Assembly: GCF_036373705.1 (NCBI RefSeq)
Contig: NC_089866.1
Span: forward strand, 19,809,501-19,873,500
From: Amia ocellicauda
Lineage: Eukaryota; Chordata; Actinopteri; Amiiformes; Amiidae
DNA: 64,000 nt
Reading direction: 5' to 3'
This document shows, piece after piece, positions 51,401 through 61,599 of the stretch (within the stretch, counting starts at the first letter, position 1; each line of letters begins with the position of its first letter). The position numbers and the translations under genes were made by a program. The notes below the pieces were generated by a model. The model ran no database searches and was not told the DNA's origin. It worked only from the letters and a program-made list of their open reading frames with translations.

Positions 51401-51851
51401 AACATCCCATGCAGGGAGAGAAATAAAAAACCCAAAAAACGTGAGTAACACAATCTGAGTTTGCACTTTAAATATGAAACGACAATTTGTTTTAACTTTC
51501 TGTTTCTTTATTTAGTGTCATTGCTACTTTTTTAATTTGCCTGAGATGTGTTTTCTCACGGCAGAGGTAGGTTGATTCAGCTGCCAGGCTGAAAATTGTA
51601 CCATCACAGCAGAAAAAATAACACTGATATGTCAGTTAATTAAACGAGGTTAAACTGTGTATACTCACTGAAAAGAACATTTCTATATTAAAATAGCAAT
51701 AGTGCAATCGTCATTCTTACCTGGTGGATTCTTGCAGTTTTGCAATGAATTCAAGCAGTTTATTCTTAACATCTACAGGTAGTTTCTCTATGCTCCTGTA
51801 GAAGGTCACACAGGCGTCAGCTTGTTTCTGAGCCGATTCGTCCAGAAACAT
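33529..51851 (-). CDS. THADA/TRM732-family protein, 1852 aa (31 exons); possible THADA paralogue
   Basis: HEAT-like helical scaffold of the THADA/Trm732 family (DUF2428), partner of the FTSJ1/Trm7 methyltransferase that 2'-O-methylates tRNA position 32. Exons 5' to 3': 51851-51721, 50998-50815, 50553-50467, 50364-50337, 50150-50002, 49764-49663, 49434-49314, 49116-48974, 48801-48717, 48521-48385, 48306-48109, 47887-47188, 45900-45748, 44260-44212, 44087-43927, 43664-43489, 43392-43207, 43102-42954, 42606-42460, 42356-42252, 41706-41506, 39390-39240, 38786-38540, 38395-38159, 38004-37800, 37574-37368, 36570-36332, 36221-36059, 35186-34929, 34724-34519, 33782-33529. They total 5559 nt, exactly 1853 codons. 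Family resemblance is clearest in residues 900-1350: [50 protein letters not shown] and [14 protein letters not shown]. The N-terminal 300 residues differ clearly from mammalian THADA. No human THADA-family gene lies in this neighbourhood (human THADA is on 2p21). Family assignment is firm; orthologue versus paralogue is open. Confidence 0.85.
39505..39520. repeat. (TA)n tract flanking Tc1/mariner copy 2
   Basis: About eight TA units, next to a TG-rich stretch, abut the left end of the element at 39521. TATATATA resumes directly after its right end. Confidence 0.9.
39521..40741 (+). mobile_element. Tc1/mariner element, copy 2 (1221 bp, full length)
   Basis: It starts CACTCACCTAAAGGAT at 39521 and ends with the inverted copy at 40741. 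TA flanks are at 39519-39520 and 40742-40743. It lies in the intron between THADA-family exons 41706-41506 and 39390-39240, on the strand opposite to that gene. It contains one complete transposase frame. Its protein differs from copy 1 at only about ten positions outside the copy-1 deletion, so both insertions are young. Confidence 0.96.
39669..40709 (+). CDS. Tc1/mariner transposase, DD36E-type spacing, catalytic Glu replaced by Lys
   Basis: Complete 346-residue DDE transposase that would act on its own terminal repeats in the nucleus. Residues 1-125 hold the paired-type helix-turn-helix DNA-binding region. Catalytic positions are Asp155 (AWSDESRF), Asp246 (FQQDNAPCH) and position 283. Thirty-six residues separate the second and third positions, rather than the 34 of Sleeping Beauty, matching the DD36E group of Tc1/mariner elements. 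At 283 the motif reads NPIKH instead of NPIEH: codon AAG at 40515-40517, where copy 1 retains GAG. The frame is otherwise uninterrupted, so the protein could be made and bind DNA, but it should be catalytically dead. Confidence 0.93.
   Translation: MGKKGDLSNFERGVVVGARRAGLSISQSAQLLGFSRTTISRVYKEWCEKGKTSSMRQSCGRKCFVDAGGQRRMGRLIQADRRATLTEITTRYNRGMQQSICEATTCTTLRQMGYNSRRPHRVPLISTTNRKKRLQFAQAHQNWTVEDWKNVAWSDESRFLLRHSDGRVRIWRKQNENMDPSCLVTTVQAGGGGVMVWGMFSWHTLGPLVPIGHRLNATAYLSIVSDHVHPFMTTMYPSSDGYFQQDNAPCHKGRIISNWFLEHDNEFTVLKWPPQSPDLNPIKHLWDVVERELRALDVHPTNLHQLQDAILSIWANISKECFQHLVESMPRRIKAVLKVKGGQTQY
44451..44478. repeat. (AT)n microsatellite left of Tc1/mariner copy 3
   Basis: About 14 AT units, 14 bp from the left inverted repeat of the element at 44493. 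Confidence 0.95.
44493..45374 (+). mobile_element. Second-family Tc1/mariner element, internally deleted (882 bp)
   Basis: The left inverted repeat begins CACCGATCAGCCGTAACA and the right end is its inverted copy (CATAATGTTATGGCTGATCGG) with a base difference at the tip. TA target sites flank it. This family differs from that at 28738 and 39521. It sits in the intron between THADA-family exons 45900-45748 and 44260-44212. The element is short for its superfamily because its catalytic centre is deleted. Confidence 0.92.
44625..45342 (+). pseudogene. Tc1/mariner transposase pseudogene with catalytic-core deletion
   Basis: From ATG at 44625 the frame encodes the DNA-binding half through [10 protein letters not shown], including the first catalytic Asp (codon 155). 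Near 45099-45108 the sequence jumps, out of frame, to [20 protein letters not shown]. Everything between, including the second catalytic Asp motif, is missing. The C-terminal part continues in another frame to a stop at 45340-45342. The third catalytic Glu is present, but the following Trp codon has become Arg (HLRD). The product would be a truncated DNA-binding protein with a frameshifted tail. Confidence 0.9.
45375..45417. repeat. (TA)n microsatellite right of Tc1/mariner copy 3
   Basis: More than 20 TA units directly adjoin the right end of the element. Confidence 0.95.
49821..49844. repeat. Poly(T) tract in THADA-family intron
   Basis: About 24 consecutive T residues lie between the exons at 50150-50002 and 49764-49663. 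This could be the A-tail of a minus-strand retroposon or simple slippage; no SINE body was recognised beside it. Confidence 0.85.
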
Positions 51852-53971
51852 GTTTGCTGATATAAATATAAAATCATAGATGACAGAGAAATATCAGCCA
51901 TGCACACGTTGCGACCATGTAAACACCGCTGTCACTAAACCACGCTTTCCTCTGCAGCCTGCCATAGAAATTTATCCGCGCCTCATCCATGAATGAACTT
52001 GCGCCCCCTGTCGGTGTGGCGGTCTCCTGCCAGGTACCTCTCTGTGTGTGCTTGACAGTATGGGACACAGAAATCAAGATGCAGCAATTTATCCCTTTGT
52101 CTGTAGGGGTTAGAAAGTCACGACTGCCTCTAATATAGTCTGCAAGAGCAAGCCAACTTAAAATGAATCCTTCACGTTAGAAATTGTAGCTCTTTGTTAT
52201 TGTAAATGGTTAACCTGTTGTTGCTAACATCTAGGTCCAGTGAATAAACATGAAATATGCAAAGTTAGTGTTCAAAGTTTCTTATCATAAAAAAATAAGA
52301 TCTGTCCTGTACATATGGTTGGGTACTTGGGTCCAGCTTTTTGTAAAAAATTCTGTTTAAAATGGCAAAACATATCACCGGGCCAACTGAGATATGGTAT
52401 ACAGATTTTTCTAGAGGACAATAGAAAAGACTGCTTTTTTATTTTGGCCAAAGGATTGTATTTCTTAAGACCTCAAATATGCTTTTGTAGAAAGCAGAGC
52501 CAAAGGAGATTAGTTGATATTAATCCCCTGTAATGGTTTTACCACCATTTGAACCAATACAGAAATGATCAGACGCTTGCCTTTATAAATCACGAAGGGT
52601 TTAGATAGCATCTACACAGCCTGGGTGACTTTTACATCAGCAATCCTTTGGCTATTAAAACCCAGTGAATGGAGTGAAAAGATGTTTATTGTTATCAGGT
52701 TTTTGAAACCCCTTATCTGAAGAGCTTAGGGACAGATTTTCTAAATCCCAATAATTCTTTGATAAAAAAAAGAGGTGTATTGCTTTTATGAAATAAAGGG
52801 CTTTGTAACAGCCATGGCAGGTTACACTGGAGTGCCATTATAGTTTCAGAAAAAATAAATAAAAAATGAATGACTATGTTCCATCTGTATGGACTTGAAA
52901 TTCAAAAATAAGAACTCGGAAAACATCATGCATGTGTGGCTATCAACTGGATTCAAAACAGTGTCTGCCTTTCCTTCTGTTGTTTCAGCCTAAAGAACAA
53001 AGAAAAATCAAATACGATGTTCACCATTCTAATTAAAACATTTTAAACAGTGATGGTGAGTAGAAGTAATTTCCCCAGTTAAAACACACGGCCCTTGCAT
53101 TAACAGGACTCTGCAATATAGCTCTATACAGACCCTGCTTCAGGTCCAGAGCAATTATCTCTTTGAACCGTGAACATTGTGGATGCAGAGCATGTTATAT
53201 GTGGATATAGATTCTATGTGTCTTGAGACCGGGATGCAAAGTTTAAAGTGCAATGCATTAAAGCAGTGTGATTAATCCTCTCCTTATTACAATAGAATGG
53301 TTTTAATCCCTGCAGGCGCTAGATGCTCCTTGCGGTATTTGTGAAACAACCGATTTGCAGTTGAAAAGTATTTTTTTAAATCAGGTGATATTAACAACAT
53401 GTTACAGTTTAGTGGGAATATTTATATGTATGGATTCATGTATGCATGTGGGGGTAGAGAATTAAACAAGCTATTGGAATTGCTCTACTAATGACATTGA
53501 TCTTGAGGTTGTTGCAGATTTCCATATTAACCAGCCACAAGCTGGCTGTGCAAACTGTGTGTAAAACTACACATGCATTTTTACACTTGGAACCATTTGT
53601 TTTCTGTTACTGACTGACCACCCCTGGTTGTAAATTAAAAAGGTTATTGCTGTAATTTAGTCAAGACATAATTGAATGGTCTGTGGGATAATTAAATATG
53701 TAATGTTTATTTAGATATCCTGTTATTGTGCACTGGGACAAGCTTACTAGGTTGCTGAAGACTTAATATGGTTTAATTTAATGACAGTTTGAATTCTATG
53801 GTATTGGTGTCTTTATTTGTACCTTACAGAAAAACACAAAGAACTAGTGTAGGTGCAGAATAAAAATGTAATATTCCCACTTCTCAATATCACTGCCACA
53901 GACTATTAATATACACCTTTAAAATGAAAGGGTTCATCTCCAGTGTTCCTACTAATGCCCATTTTTCTCAG

Positions 53972-54032
<61 letters not shown>

Positions 54033-54250
54033 AACACCTCCACAATAAGGATCTTAGTAGTTTTCTATCCTAATTTAAGAGGGAGAAATCAGATTTCCTT
54101 CTGGAAAGCAATGGAGCAGGATTAGCGAAATCTCCCATCCTCGCTAACCCCTTAACAAAACTGGCCAGATTAGCTGGAATTTATTTTCAACTGCTTTATG
54201 TTTTTAAAGCAGGAGGATTATGATTTTTTTCTCTCCTTTTCTCAAGTCAA
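51852..54250. other. Intergenic, head-to-head between THADA-family gene and GSC2
   Basis: No exon was found. The 5' UTR and promoter of the THADA-family gene should lie just right of 51851, and the promoter of GSC2 at the right edge. A long (CT)n tract lies at 53976-54028. The remainder is AT-rich with no recognisable transposon. Confidence 0.55.
53976..54028. repeat. (CT)n microsatellite upstream of GSC2
   Basis: About 26 CT units lie roughly 230 bp upstream of the GSC2 TATA box. Polypyrimidine/polypurine tracts of this type can bind GAGA-type factors, but nothing here shows that. Confidence 0.95.
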
Positions 54251-54257
54251 CTTCAGT

Positions 54258-54264
54258 TATAAAA
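54258..54264 (+). promoter_or_regulatory. GSC2: TATA box of GSC2 (probable)
   Basis: TATAAAA followed by GG lies 137 bp upstream of the first ATG at 54395. Initiation about 30 bp downstream would leave a 5' UTR of roughly 105 nt. The fit is good for a tightly regulated developmental gene, but it is a sequence match only. Confidence 0.6.
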
Positions 54265-54394
54265 GGAGTCGGGGCTCCAGCTGACTGCAGAAAGCCCGGC
54301 ACACAAAAGGATAGAGAACTGGTCTGCTTTTCACCTCGTGTATTGCTTTAAAGGATATGCCTAATGCGACCAAAAATCTGTGTTATTTCTCTTC

Positions 54395-55784
54395 ATGGGT
54401 GATAGCGTAACTGAGCACCAGTGGCCCCTTTATGAAGCCAGTTTGGGGGTGCTCTGTGGCGCTGATATGGAAGTCGGGAAGTCAACGAAGAAGAAGTTCT
54501 CATTCACCATCGAAGACATTCTCGCCAAGCTCCCAGAGGGTGATGAAGACAGGGAGGCCCCCGGTGTCCCTCTGTCCCTTGTGTGCATGTCTGGGGAACA
54601 ATCCAAGGAAGACGTGGTCCTCAAGGTCGGTCCTGTGCCATCTCCAGAACCTCAGGACAACCCTTGTTACTGCTGCTGCTGCTGCATCCACTGTAGTGAC
54701 ATGCGCGTCCCAGAATACCCACCAGTGACCAGTAAGTGTTTTTACAATATGCTTGGAAACTAGAAACTTTTCTTTCCTCTCCACTTTGTAAAGTTGTGTT
54801 CACATACAATAAAAGACTCATTGTTTGTGACTACAAGGCTGGGCTGGGGTGCCATTGTAGTTTTTTCTAATGCTAAACCTTTTTTTTTATGAAAAATTAT
54901 TAAACATGCGGAAAATAACATACTTAAGCAAGGAAATAATATTCATATGCCCTTTTGTTACTTTAAAAACCTCTTACAGTTGTTTTTGTCTTGAGTTAAA
55001 TTACAGTTTGATGACAGGAGAGAAAACAAATTAATGTGATATTGAATTAACGATTGTTATTAGTATTAGTACAGTATTTAAAGCAAAATCCGTGCTCAAC
55101 ACTGTCCATTGATGATCAAATGCTGATACTGGGGTCAGATGTCTCTCCTCACACACTCTCTTCATAAAATGTGTATTTGCTGGCTGCAGGTTGCCAGGTG
55201 CTGTGGTCCAGAAGACTCTTCTCTGACCCAGACCAAGGTGGAGACCCCCGCTCCCCCAGTCACATCGAGGAGATCTTCTTCAGCCAGATCCAGAGGCGGA
55301 CGCGGCGCCACCGGACCATCTTCACCGAGGAGCAGCTGGAAGCGCTGGAGGACCTGTTCCGGCAGAACCAGTACCCTGACGTCACCACCAGGGAACAGCT
55401 GGCAGTGCGCACCCACCTGCGAGAGGAGAGGGTGGAGGTAGGGGCTCTGGACTTTATATAGTGCCAATATAATGCCAAGGGTCTTTAGGTTTCCTGTATT
55501 TGTAACTCTGTTGCAATGTATGGACGTTTACAACTGAGTCACTTTGTTGGGAGTCCAGTAGGATAGACGCTGTACAATTACATTCAAACACATGTGCCAT
55601 AGATGTATAACTGGACTTTATTTTCTGGCATCTCGGTTATTATTTTTATAACATTTTTCTTTTTCTTATTTTTTTTTTACATTTGCAGGTGTGGTTTAAG
55701 AATCGGAGGGCCAAGTGGAGGAGACAAAAAAGGGTGACTTTGGCTCCGGGCGACCCAGAACAATGGAAGATAATGGAAGATTGA
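54395..55784 (+). CDS. GSC2: Goosecoid-class homeobox protein (3 exons, 226 aa)
   Basis: Paired-like homeodomain transcription factor of the goosecoid class. Exons: 54395-54731, 55190-55437, 55689-55784. Phase is continuous (a Ser codon is split across intron 1) and gives 226 residues plus TGA. An eh1-like repressor motif, FTIEDIL, lies at residues 37-43 and would recruit Groucho/TLE. A Cys-rich run follows at 91-100. The homeodomain is at about 150-209, with RRHRTIF, the helix-3 motif [15 protein letters not shown] and Lys at position 50 (bicoid-type specificity). QNQYPDV and REERVEVWF resemble GSC2 more than GSC. A second in-frame ATG at 54467 (residue 25), just before the eh1-like motif, is a possible alternative start. 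Its position beside ESS2 and TSSK supports GSC2. Confidence 0.9.
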
Positions 55785-56551
55785 ATGTGAATAGCAAACA
55801 CTGGAGTCGTTTCGAGATCATTTATACTTTCCCGATATAAAGATCACTGTATTTATTTAGGTATTTTATACTGTCACAATACTTGTATTGTTTGTTTGAT
55901 TGTTTGTTTGCAATTATTTATAAACGTATTCTATTCAATTCAATGTTTTCTTTTGACCTGTCGATTTAATAAAATAAGCCAACACGTTGCCTATCGTGAA
56001 ATTAACTTTGGAACAAAACATTTATTTAACTTTTAGGAAACCCTGCACCACCCAAGGAAACTATGTACAGTGATTCTGTCTCATACATAATAGGTTGCTT
56101 GTGTTTTGTTTTTGTTTTTTAGATGATATTATCCGAAATTATTATTTTATTGTCGATAATAACATAATAAACGTCATTCTCAAAGCAGAAGCAACGAGCA
56201 CACATTATTATTGTTAGTATTATTAGTATTATTAAAATGATGATGATCAAATAAAATATGAATTATCTCCATTTAAAAAAATATATTACGCAATAAGTAC
56301 TGTTACATGCAAACAACGTACCTTTAGATACTTTAAATTATAGTTATTATTAATAATAATAGTAGTAGTAGTAGTAGAAATATTACTATTATATTAGTTT
56401 TATAATTAGTATTACAATCTTCATTTACAAATAAATTTCGAAATAAAACGTACAGACCAACATGTTTTAGGTATTTAAATTAATTCCCCTTCTTAATTTC
56501 TTCAATGCACAGTTTAATTGTAGTTTTTGATCAGATTTAATCAGATGAAAA

Positions 56552-56570
56552 ACTACATCTCCCATAGTGC
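56552..56570 (+). promoter_or_regulatory. ZNF143/Staf-type element (SBS2-like)
   Basis: ACTACATCTCCCATAGTGC closely matches the vertebrate promoter motif ACTACAAYTCCCAGMATGC bound by ZNF143/Staf-type complexes. It lies about 285 bp upstream of the ESS2 ATG, a normal position for a housekeeping promoter. Binding is inferred from the match. Confidence 0.5.
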
Positions 56571-56594
56571 CAGAATCCGCCACTTGGTTTCCTT

Positions 56595-56602
56595 TTACGT
56601 CA
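56595..56602 (+). promoter_or_regulatory. CRE-like element TTACGTCA
   Basis: TTACGTCA is one base from the palindromic CRE (TGACGTCA) and fits ATF/CREB-family sites. It lies 24 bp downstream of the ZNF143-like motif. Confidence 0.45.
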
Positions 56603-56853
56603 TTCGTGCGTCTATCTCAGCGGTCAAAACAGTGGAAATGCGTTTCTTGTGTGATGTTTTTCCATGAATATAGAAGTGAGCCGTTCCTTGTTTACATATT
56701 TTAGTCTTTAACCGTACCATGGTAAATAATTGTCATAGGTATTGAGCGGTTAGGTCTGTCTGTTTAAATTACATTCGACAAATAACAATAACCCCACAAA
56801 ATAACACGACCGCAAGCAGGCCGAGAAGTTTTTCGGGTCCCCGTGTTCGAGTG

Positions 56854-59800
56854 ATGGCAGCTTTCCAGGATAATGACTCGGTTGCTGGATCGCTTGTGCC
56901 TGTGAGATCGGAGACGGCGCTCGCTTTAAACAAACAACCGCAACCCGGAGAAGGAACTAATCTGAAAAGGAAAGTGCTTGACGAAGAAAACTATATCGAG
57001 GTATGTCGGTCAATTGATCTATTGTCCATTCAGTTTGTAATGCAGCTCCTTAATAATCCATTAGAGACGGGTGCTTCAGGTGTATGTGTTGTGGATCTAT
57101 ATTTATACAATTGTAACGTTATAGGTGTTTATCTATTTTTATAAATATATATGTGTATATATATATGTATATGTGGGTATATATGTATGTATACATGTGT
57201 ATATGTGTGTGTGTACATATATATATACACATGTGTATAAAGCCCATATTCAGTCTATTCAGATAATAATTTTAATATATCCTTTTCACTTTTGCACACA
57301 GAGCTTGGAAAAGATCATTCAGAGGGACTTCTTCCCAGACGTGGAGAAACTGCGAGCCCAAAGGGAGTATTTGGAAGCAGAGGAAAATGGAGACCTACAG
57401 AAGATGCGAGACATTGCGATCAGATTTGGCTCATCCATGTCTAAATCTACGCCACGCTCAACGGCACCGTGTAAGTGGGCTGTGGCATCTGTCAGGGCAC
57501 TGTTTTCTTTAATTGTGTCATGTTACAGAACCGTAATAGTTGCTGATCATCGTTAATAACTATTTGTAGTTTGTCCCCACATTTGTAATTGTGAAAGATT
57601 AAAGTCACGTGATTTAATCAGGTTGTTGAAAGGTATACTTTGTATTATTGAGTATTTGCTTCAGATCTTAAAGCCTTCAGAACAATTAGATAATAGTTTT
57701 TTGTTTTGTTTTAAGCACAATTTACCAACATTTTCCTGAAACCATGTTCGAAATTCGAAAAGAGATTGCGAACTAGGATTTTGCAATTAAAGTATGCTTT
57801 TTCTTTATTTTCTTCATTTTATTGCATGAAGTGCTGTAAGTTACATGCAGGGACAAGTATTCATTTTATCTCCATCCATTATACAGTCACTGATATAGTA
57901 TTACATGTTTGGCTTTCACAGAATAAGTGCTTTCATTTGTCTGTATCAATCAATATTTGTATTTTTTTTTTTTTTTTTGGCTATATTAGACGTCACTCCA
58001 GCTTCATTTGAGACCCCAGAGGTTCGCCCAGGATCTCCGTTATCATCAGCGCTCAAATCCAAATATGCATCGAGAGTTCCAGAAGAAGGTAAGCAACAAC
58101 ATGAGAAGTTTTGAAGTTTAGTGGAAGTTTTGGTCTTCCTGACTTGTTTTTGACATGGTGCGCTGACAGTCAGTGTTTTTGCTCTTTTACATATCTTAAT
58201 TATTCAAATAGAAAGCGCTCATGTGAATCTTAAGGTCATCGTACAAGATGGTTTTAGGAATGTTCTATGATTGTGAAAAAACTCTGCACATATTTACCCC
58301 ATTGCAAATATGTATTTCTCTCAGGGGATAAAGAAGAGGAGAAAGAGTTGCCCACTTTAGACTCTTTCCTTGCAAAAAACACCAGTGAAGACAATGCTTC
58401 CTTTGAACAGATCATGGAGCTGGCAGAAGACAAGGAGAAAGTTAGACACTCGTGGCTTTATGAAGCAGAGGTGGAGTACAAACAGGTAAACTATGATGTC
58501 ATTTAACAATTAAAAACACATCAATCATACCACTGTCTCTGTGTACACACTGTGCAAAGCATACTTTGTATAATTTAATTTAGATTTTAGTTCACATTTC
58601 TGGCAAATGAAAAAAAAAATCTGCTTTGATCCCACTGCATTGTTGTAATTATTACACTGTGTTTAAGTAGGACGTATGCTGTATAGTGTTCATAATTGCA
58701 CATAATGTAATATGAAATGCTTTGTAGAAAGTATCTGTTTGTACAGCGTGTCACCCTGGGTAAGGGTGTCTACTAAGAAATTCTTCTTCTTCATAAACTG
58801 TAGTAACAATAAAAATAAGGAGGTCATCGTTTGTTTTGTTGTTACAGCGTCATGATGAAAATCTCGCTCTGCCATCTTCAGAAAAGCAAGCTATTGAGTC
58901 TGGGAAGGCCGGAGTTGAAACCTGGGAGTATAAAGCAAAGAATGCATTGATGTATTATCCTGAAGGTTAGTAGAGTTCTCATGGAAAAAGTAAAATATGT
59001 TTTGTGGCGTTGTAGTTTCAAGGGTATCTGGTCGCTGGGCTGTCTGGAACAGCACATGATTTGTCATGGTCCTGAGCAGCAGGGAGTGGAACAGCTGACA
59101 GAAATGGGTCAGTGGCTAGGCTCCCATGTTTGTTACAGACTAGCGTTTGCAAACTACTATTATTCATTATTAATATAAGGATATTCAGGGAAAATTGTAT
59201 CTATTCTGCATGTACAGTTGCATTCAGTTATTGAAATATAAACACCTCAAGAAATGTATATGATTAAGGGGAATATAAATTGAACAGTGGAATAAATGTT
59301 TTACATATTTGATCAGTATATATTTTTAATGGCTTTAGTATCATTATAAAGGTATTTGTGATTAAAGCTGCCCTGTAATTTTGTATTTGAAATAGGTGTG
59401 AAGGACGATGAAGCCATCTTCAAGAAGCCACGAGAGGTTGTCCATAAAAACACGCGCTTTATTGGAGATCCCTTTAGCAAAGCTCTGAATAAAACACAGT
59501 TGCAACAGGCTGCCGCACTTAATGCACAGGTAGGTGTATATACTGCTTTTTGAATGGGTTCATATCTATGTGTCAGTGGATAAGCTGTACTATGTCAATT
59601 GGATCAGTTCTTCTCAATTTTTTTCGGTCCAATGAACATCTATCAATATAATTTAAACGATGAAAATGTGTCTTTTATAATGTATGTTCCTGCATCACTC
59701 AAGCCTTTTTTGTGTCCTAGACCATTGTGGTTACAGATTTTAACACGCGCATTTTATTTTTCTAGTTCAAACAGGGAAAAGTTGGTCCAGACGGCAAAGA

Positions 59801-61599
59801 GTTGATCCCCCAGGAATCACCCAAAGTGAATGGATATGGATTTGAAGGCAGTCCATCTCCAGCACCCGGTAAACCAATCAATCAATTAGTGCTTACTTTG
59901 AAGTTCATAGTATTGCTTTTTTGCTATGTTGTTTTTAAGAGAGAATTAATATTGTTAAAACGCAACAATATCAAGAGATAAACTTGCTAACCTTTGGAGG
60001 ATTCAGTCTACTACCATAAATGTTATGTACTCTAATTACAAAATGTGTCCCCATTAACTGCAAGCCGCTCTACTTAAAGTGCTTTTGCTCTTGCAGGTGT
60101 AGCCGATTCTCCTCTCATGACCTGGGGAGAAATCGAAAGCACTCCATTCCGACTGGACGCCTCTGACTCGCCACATATAGAGAGGAACCACGGGCCTTCA
60201 TTTAAGGTAGAGATCTCACAGACCACTCCTCCTCACCCCTTACTCATGCTTCTGGGAATGTTATTCAGAGAAAGGCTAAAGGGGTAAAAATATTTCCAGA
60301 TGTTCCTTGGAAATTTTGGTTGTGTATTAACTTTTGTTTAAAGTAAAAGTGGGATACTGATCTTGCAACATACTCTTCAAGAAGCAAGAAAATGCGGGCA
60401 GCTGGAAAACGTTTCAGCTTGTCATATGTACAAGCAGTAACAAGAACCTGACTCAACTTTCTAAAATTGAGAAAGATTACAGGATCACAGCTCCAGGTGC
60501 AGGGAACTTGAGAACTGGTCTTAAATCACATGCTATACCTTTAACAACATATTAAAATAAATATACGTTGCCAAACTGAACTGTATTTACCTATTGTTAC
60601 CATAAATAAGTGGAAGAATAATACAGTTCTATTATCCTCAAGAAATGCGGTACTGCATTATGTCAAGGTACATACAGATCCTGTGATGAATTCTCAATAA
60701 CTATAACCACACATCGTCTTCCATGACCCTACAGTGTTTTTATTTTATTGCTTGAGAACATGCATCCAACATGGTACACATTCAATTAATAATTTTCTGT
60801 GAATAATGATCCAGCACATTTAATGTAGTGTTTCCATCTGTGAGTATTCAAACCAGGCATCTATTGGATAGGAAATGAGCAGTTTTCACTAACCGAACTG
60901 AATGTTTGTTTCCATTGCAGATTCCTGAACCAGGGAGACGTGAGAGGCTGGGGTTAAAAATGGCAAATGAAGCAGCAGCTAAAAACAGGGCAAAGAAACA
61001 AGAAGCAATACGTAAAGTCACAGAGAATCTGGCGAGGTGAGAGAAGCATTTTTATTGACATGACATAATGCAACAAAAACAAATCCATTCATTATTGTAT
61101 TCTGATCCTGAAGAATAAAGCCCAACTTCATAATAGGATTCTGTACGTAATCTACAGATAGTCTGGAAAATGTTGACTAGGGTTCATTTACATCATAGGT
61201 GGTAGGCAACAGCTTAAGGCATTCTCTAATTAGGCCTTTGTAGTTCATTTTCTATTTGATTTAATTTATTTGTATTAATTACAGTTCATGCATTGTGATG
61301 TTGTCTGTTCTGTTAACAGCCTGACTCCGAAAGGTTTGAGCCCAGCCTTGTCACCAGCTTTGCAGAGACTCGTGAATAGGACATCAAGCAAGTATACAGA
61401 TAAGGCTCTGAGGGCCAGCTATACCCCCTCACCTGCACACAGCAGCACCGGCTGCAAAACACCCATGGGAGGGGTGCAGACCCCAACAGGCACCCCCACA
61501 CCCAGCAGTGCCAGGACCCCAACGTCTCAGGACCCAGCCTCCATTACCGATAACCTCCTACAACTACCCAAGAGAAAGAAAGCCTCTGATTTCTTTTGA
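56854..61599 (+). CDS. ESS2: Splicing factor ESS-2 homologue / DGCR14 (10 exons)
   Basis: Nuclear protein associated with the spliceosomal C complex and needed for accurate pre-mRNA splicing. Exons: 56854-57000, 57302-57470, 57990-58088, 58325-58485, 58848-58965, 59396-59529, 59766-59868, 60097-60206, 60921-61036, 61320-61599. They total 1437 nt, giving 478 residues plus TGA, about the length of human ESS2. Recognisable blocks in order are KVLDEENYIE with SLEKIIQRDFFPDVEKL, YVTPASFETPEV, ELPTLDSFLAKNTSEDNASF, NALMYYPEG, KNTRFIGDPF, LMTWGEIESTPFRLD, FKIPEPGRRERLGLKMANE, and a Pro/Thr-rich tail ending KKASDFF. The ATG at 56854 is the first in frame with the conserved region. A poly(A) signal candidate is at 62115-62120. 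It lies between GSC2 and the TSSK gene exactly as in human 22q11.2. Confidence 0.96.
57130..57240. repeat. Degenerate (TATG)/(AT) repeat in ESS2 intron 1
   Basis: ATATATGTGTATATATATGTAT-type sequence fills much of the intron between exons 1 and 2. Confidence 0.8.
58620..58800 (+). repeat. LINE/SINE 3' tail fragment in ESS2 intron 4
   Basis: CACCCTGGGTAAGGGTGTCT followed by ACTAAGAAAT is a diverged copy of the fish LINE/SINE tail consensus (GGATAAGGGCGTCTGCTAA-type). It is the same kind of tail as at 29841-30026. Its 5' limit is uncertain. Confidence 0.5.

Larger units (their letters stand above)
55785..56853. other. GSC2 3' UTR and ESS2 upstream region
   Basis: An AATAAA at about 55969 can end the GSC2 transcript. 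AT-rich sequence with short ATT/AGT runs (about 56343-56380) follows. The ESS2 promoter lies at about 56540-56850 and contains the two motifs listed separately. No exon was found. Confidence 0.55.

Noticed and set aside
54395-55784. GSC (goosecoid) rather than GSC2
   Set aside because: QNQYPDV and REERVEVWF resemble GSC2, and the adjacent ESS2 and TSSK genes are the GSC2 neighbourhood.
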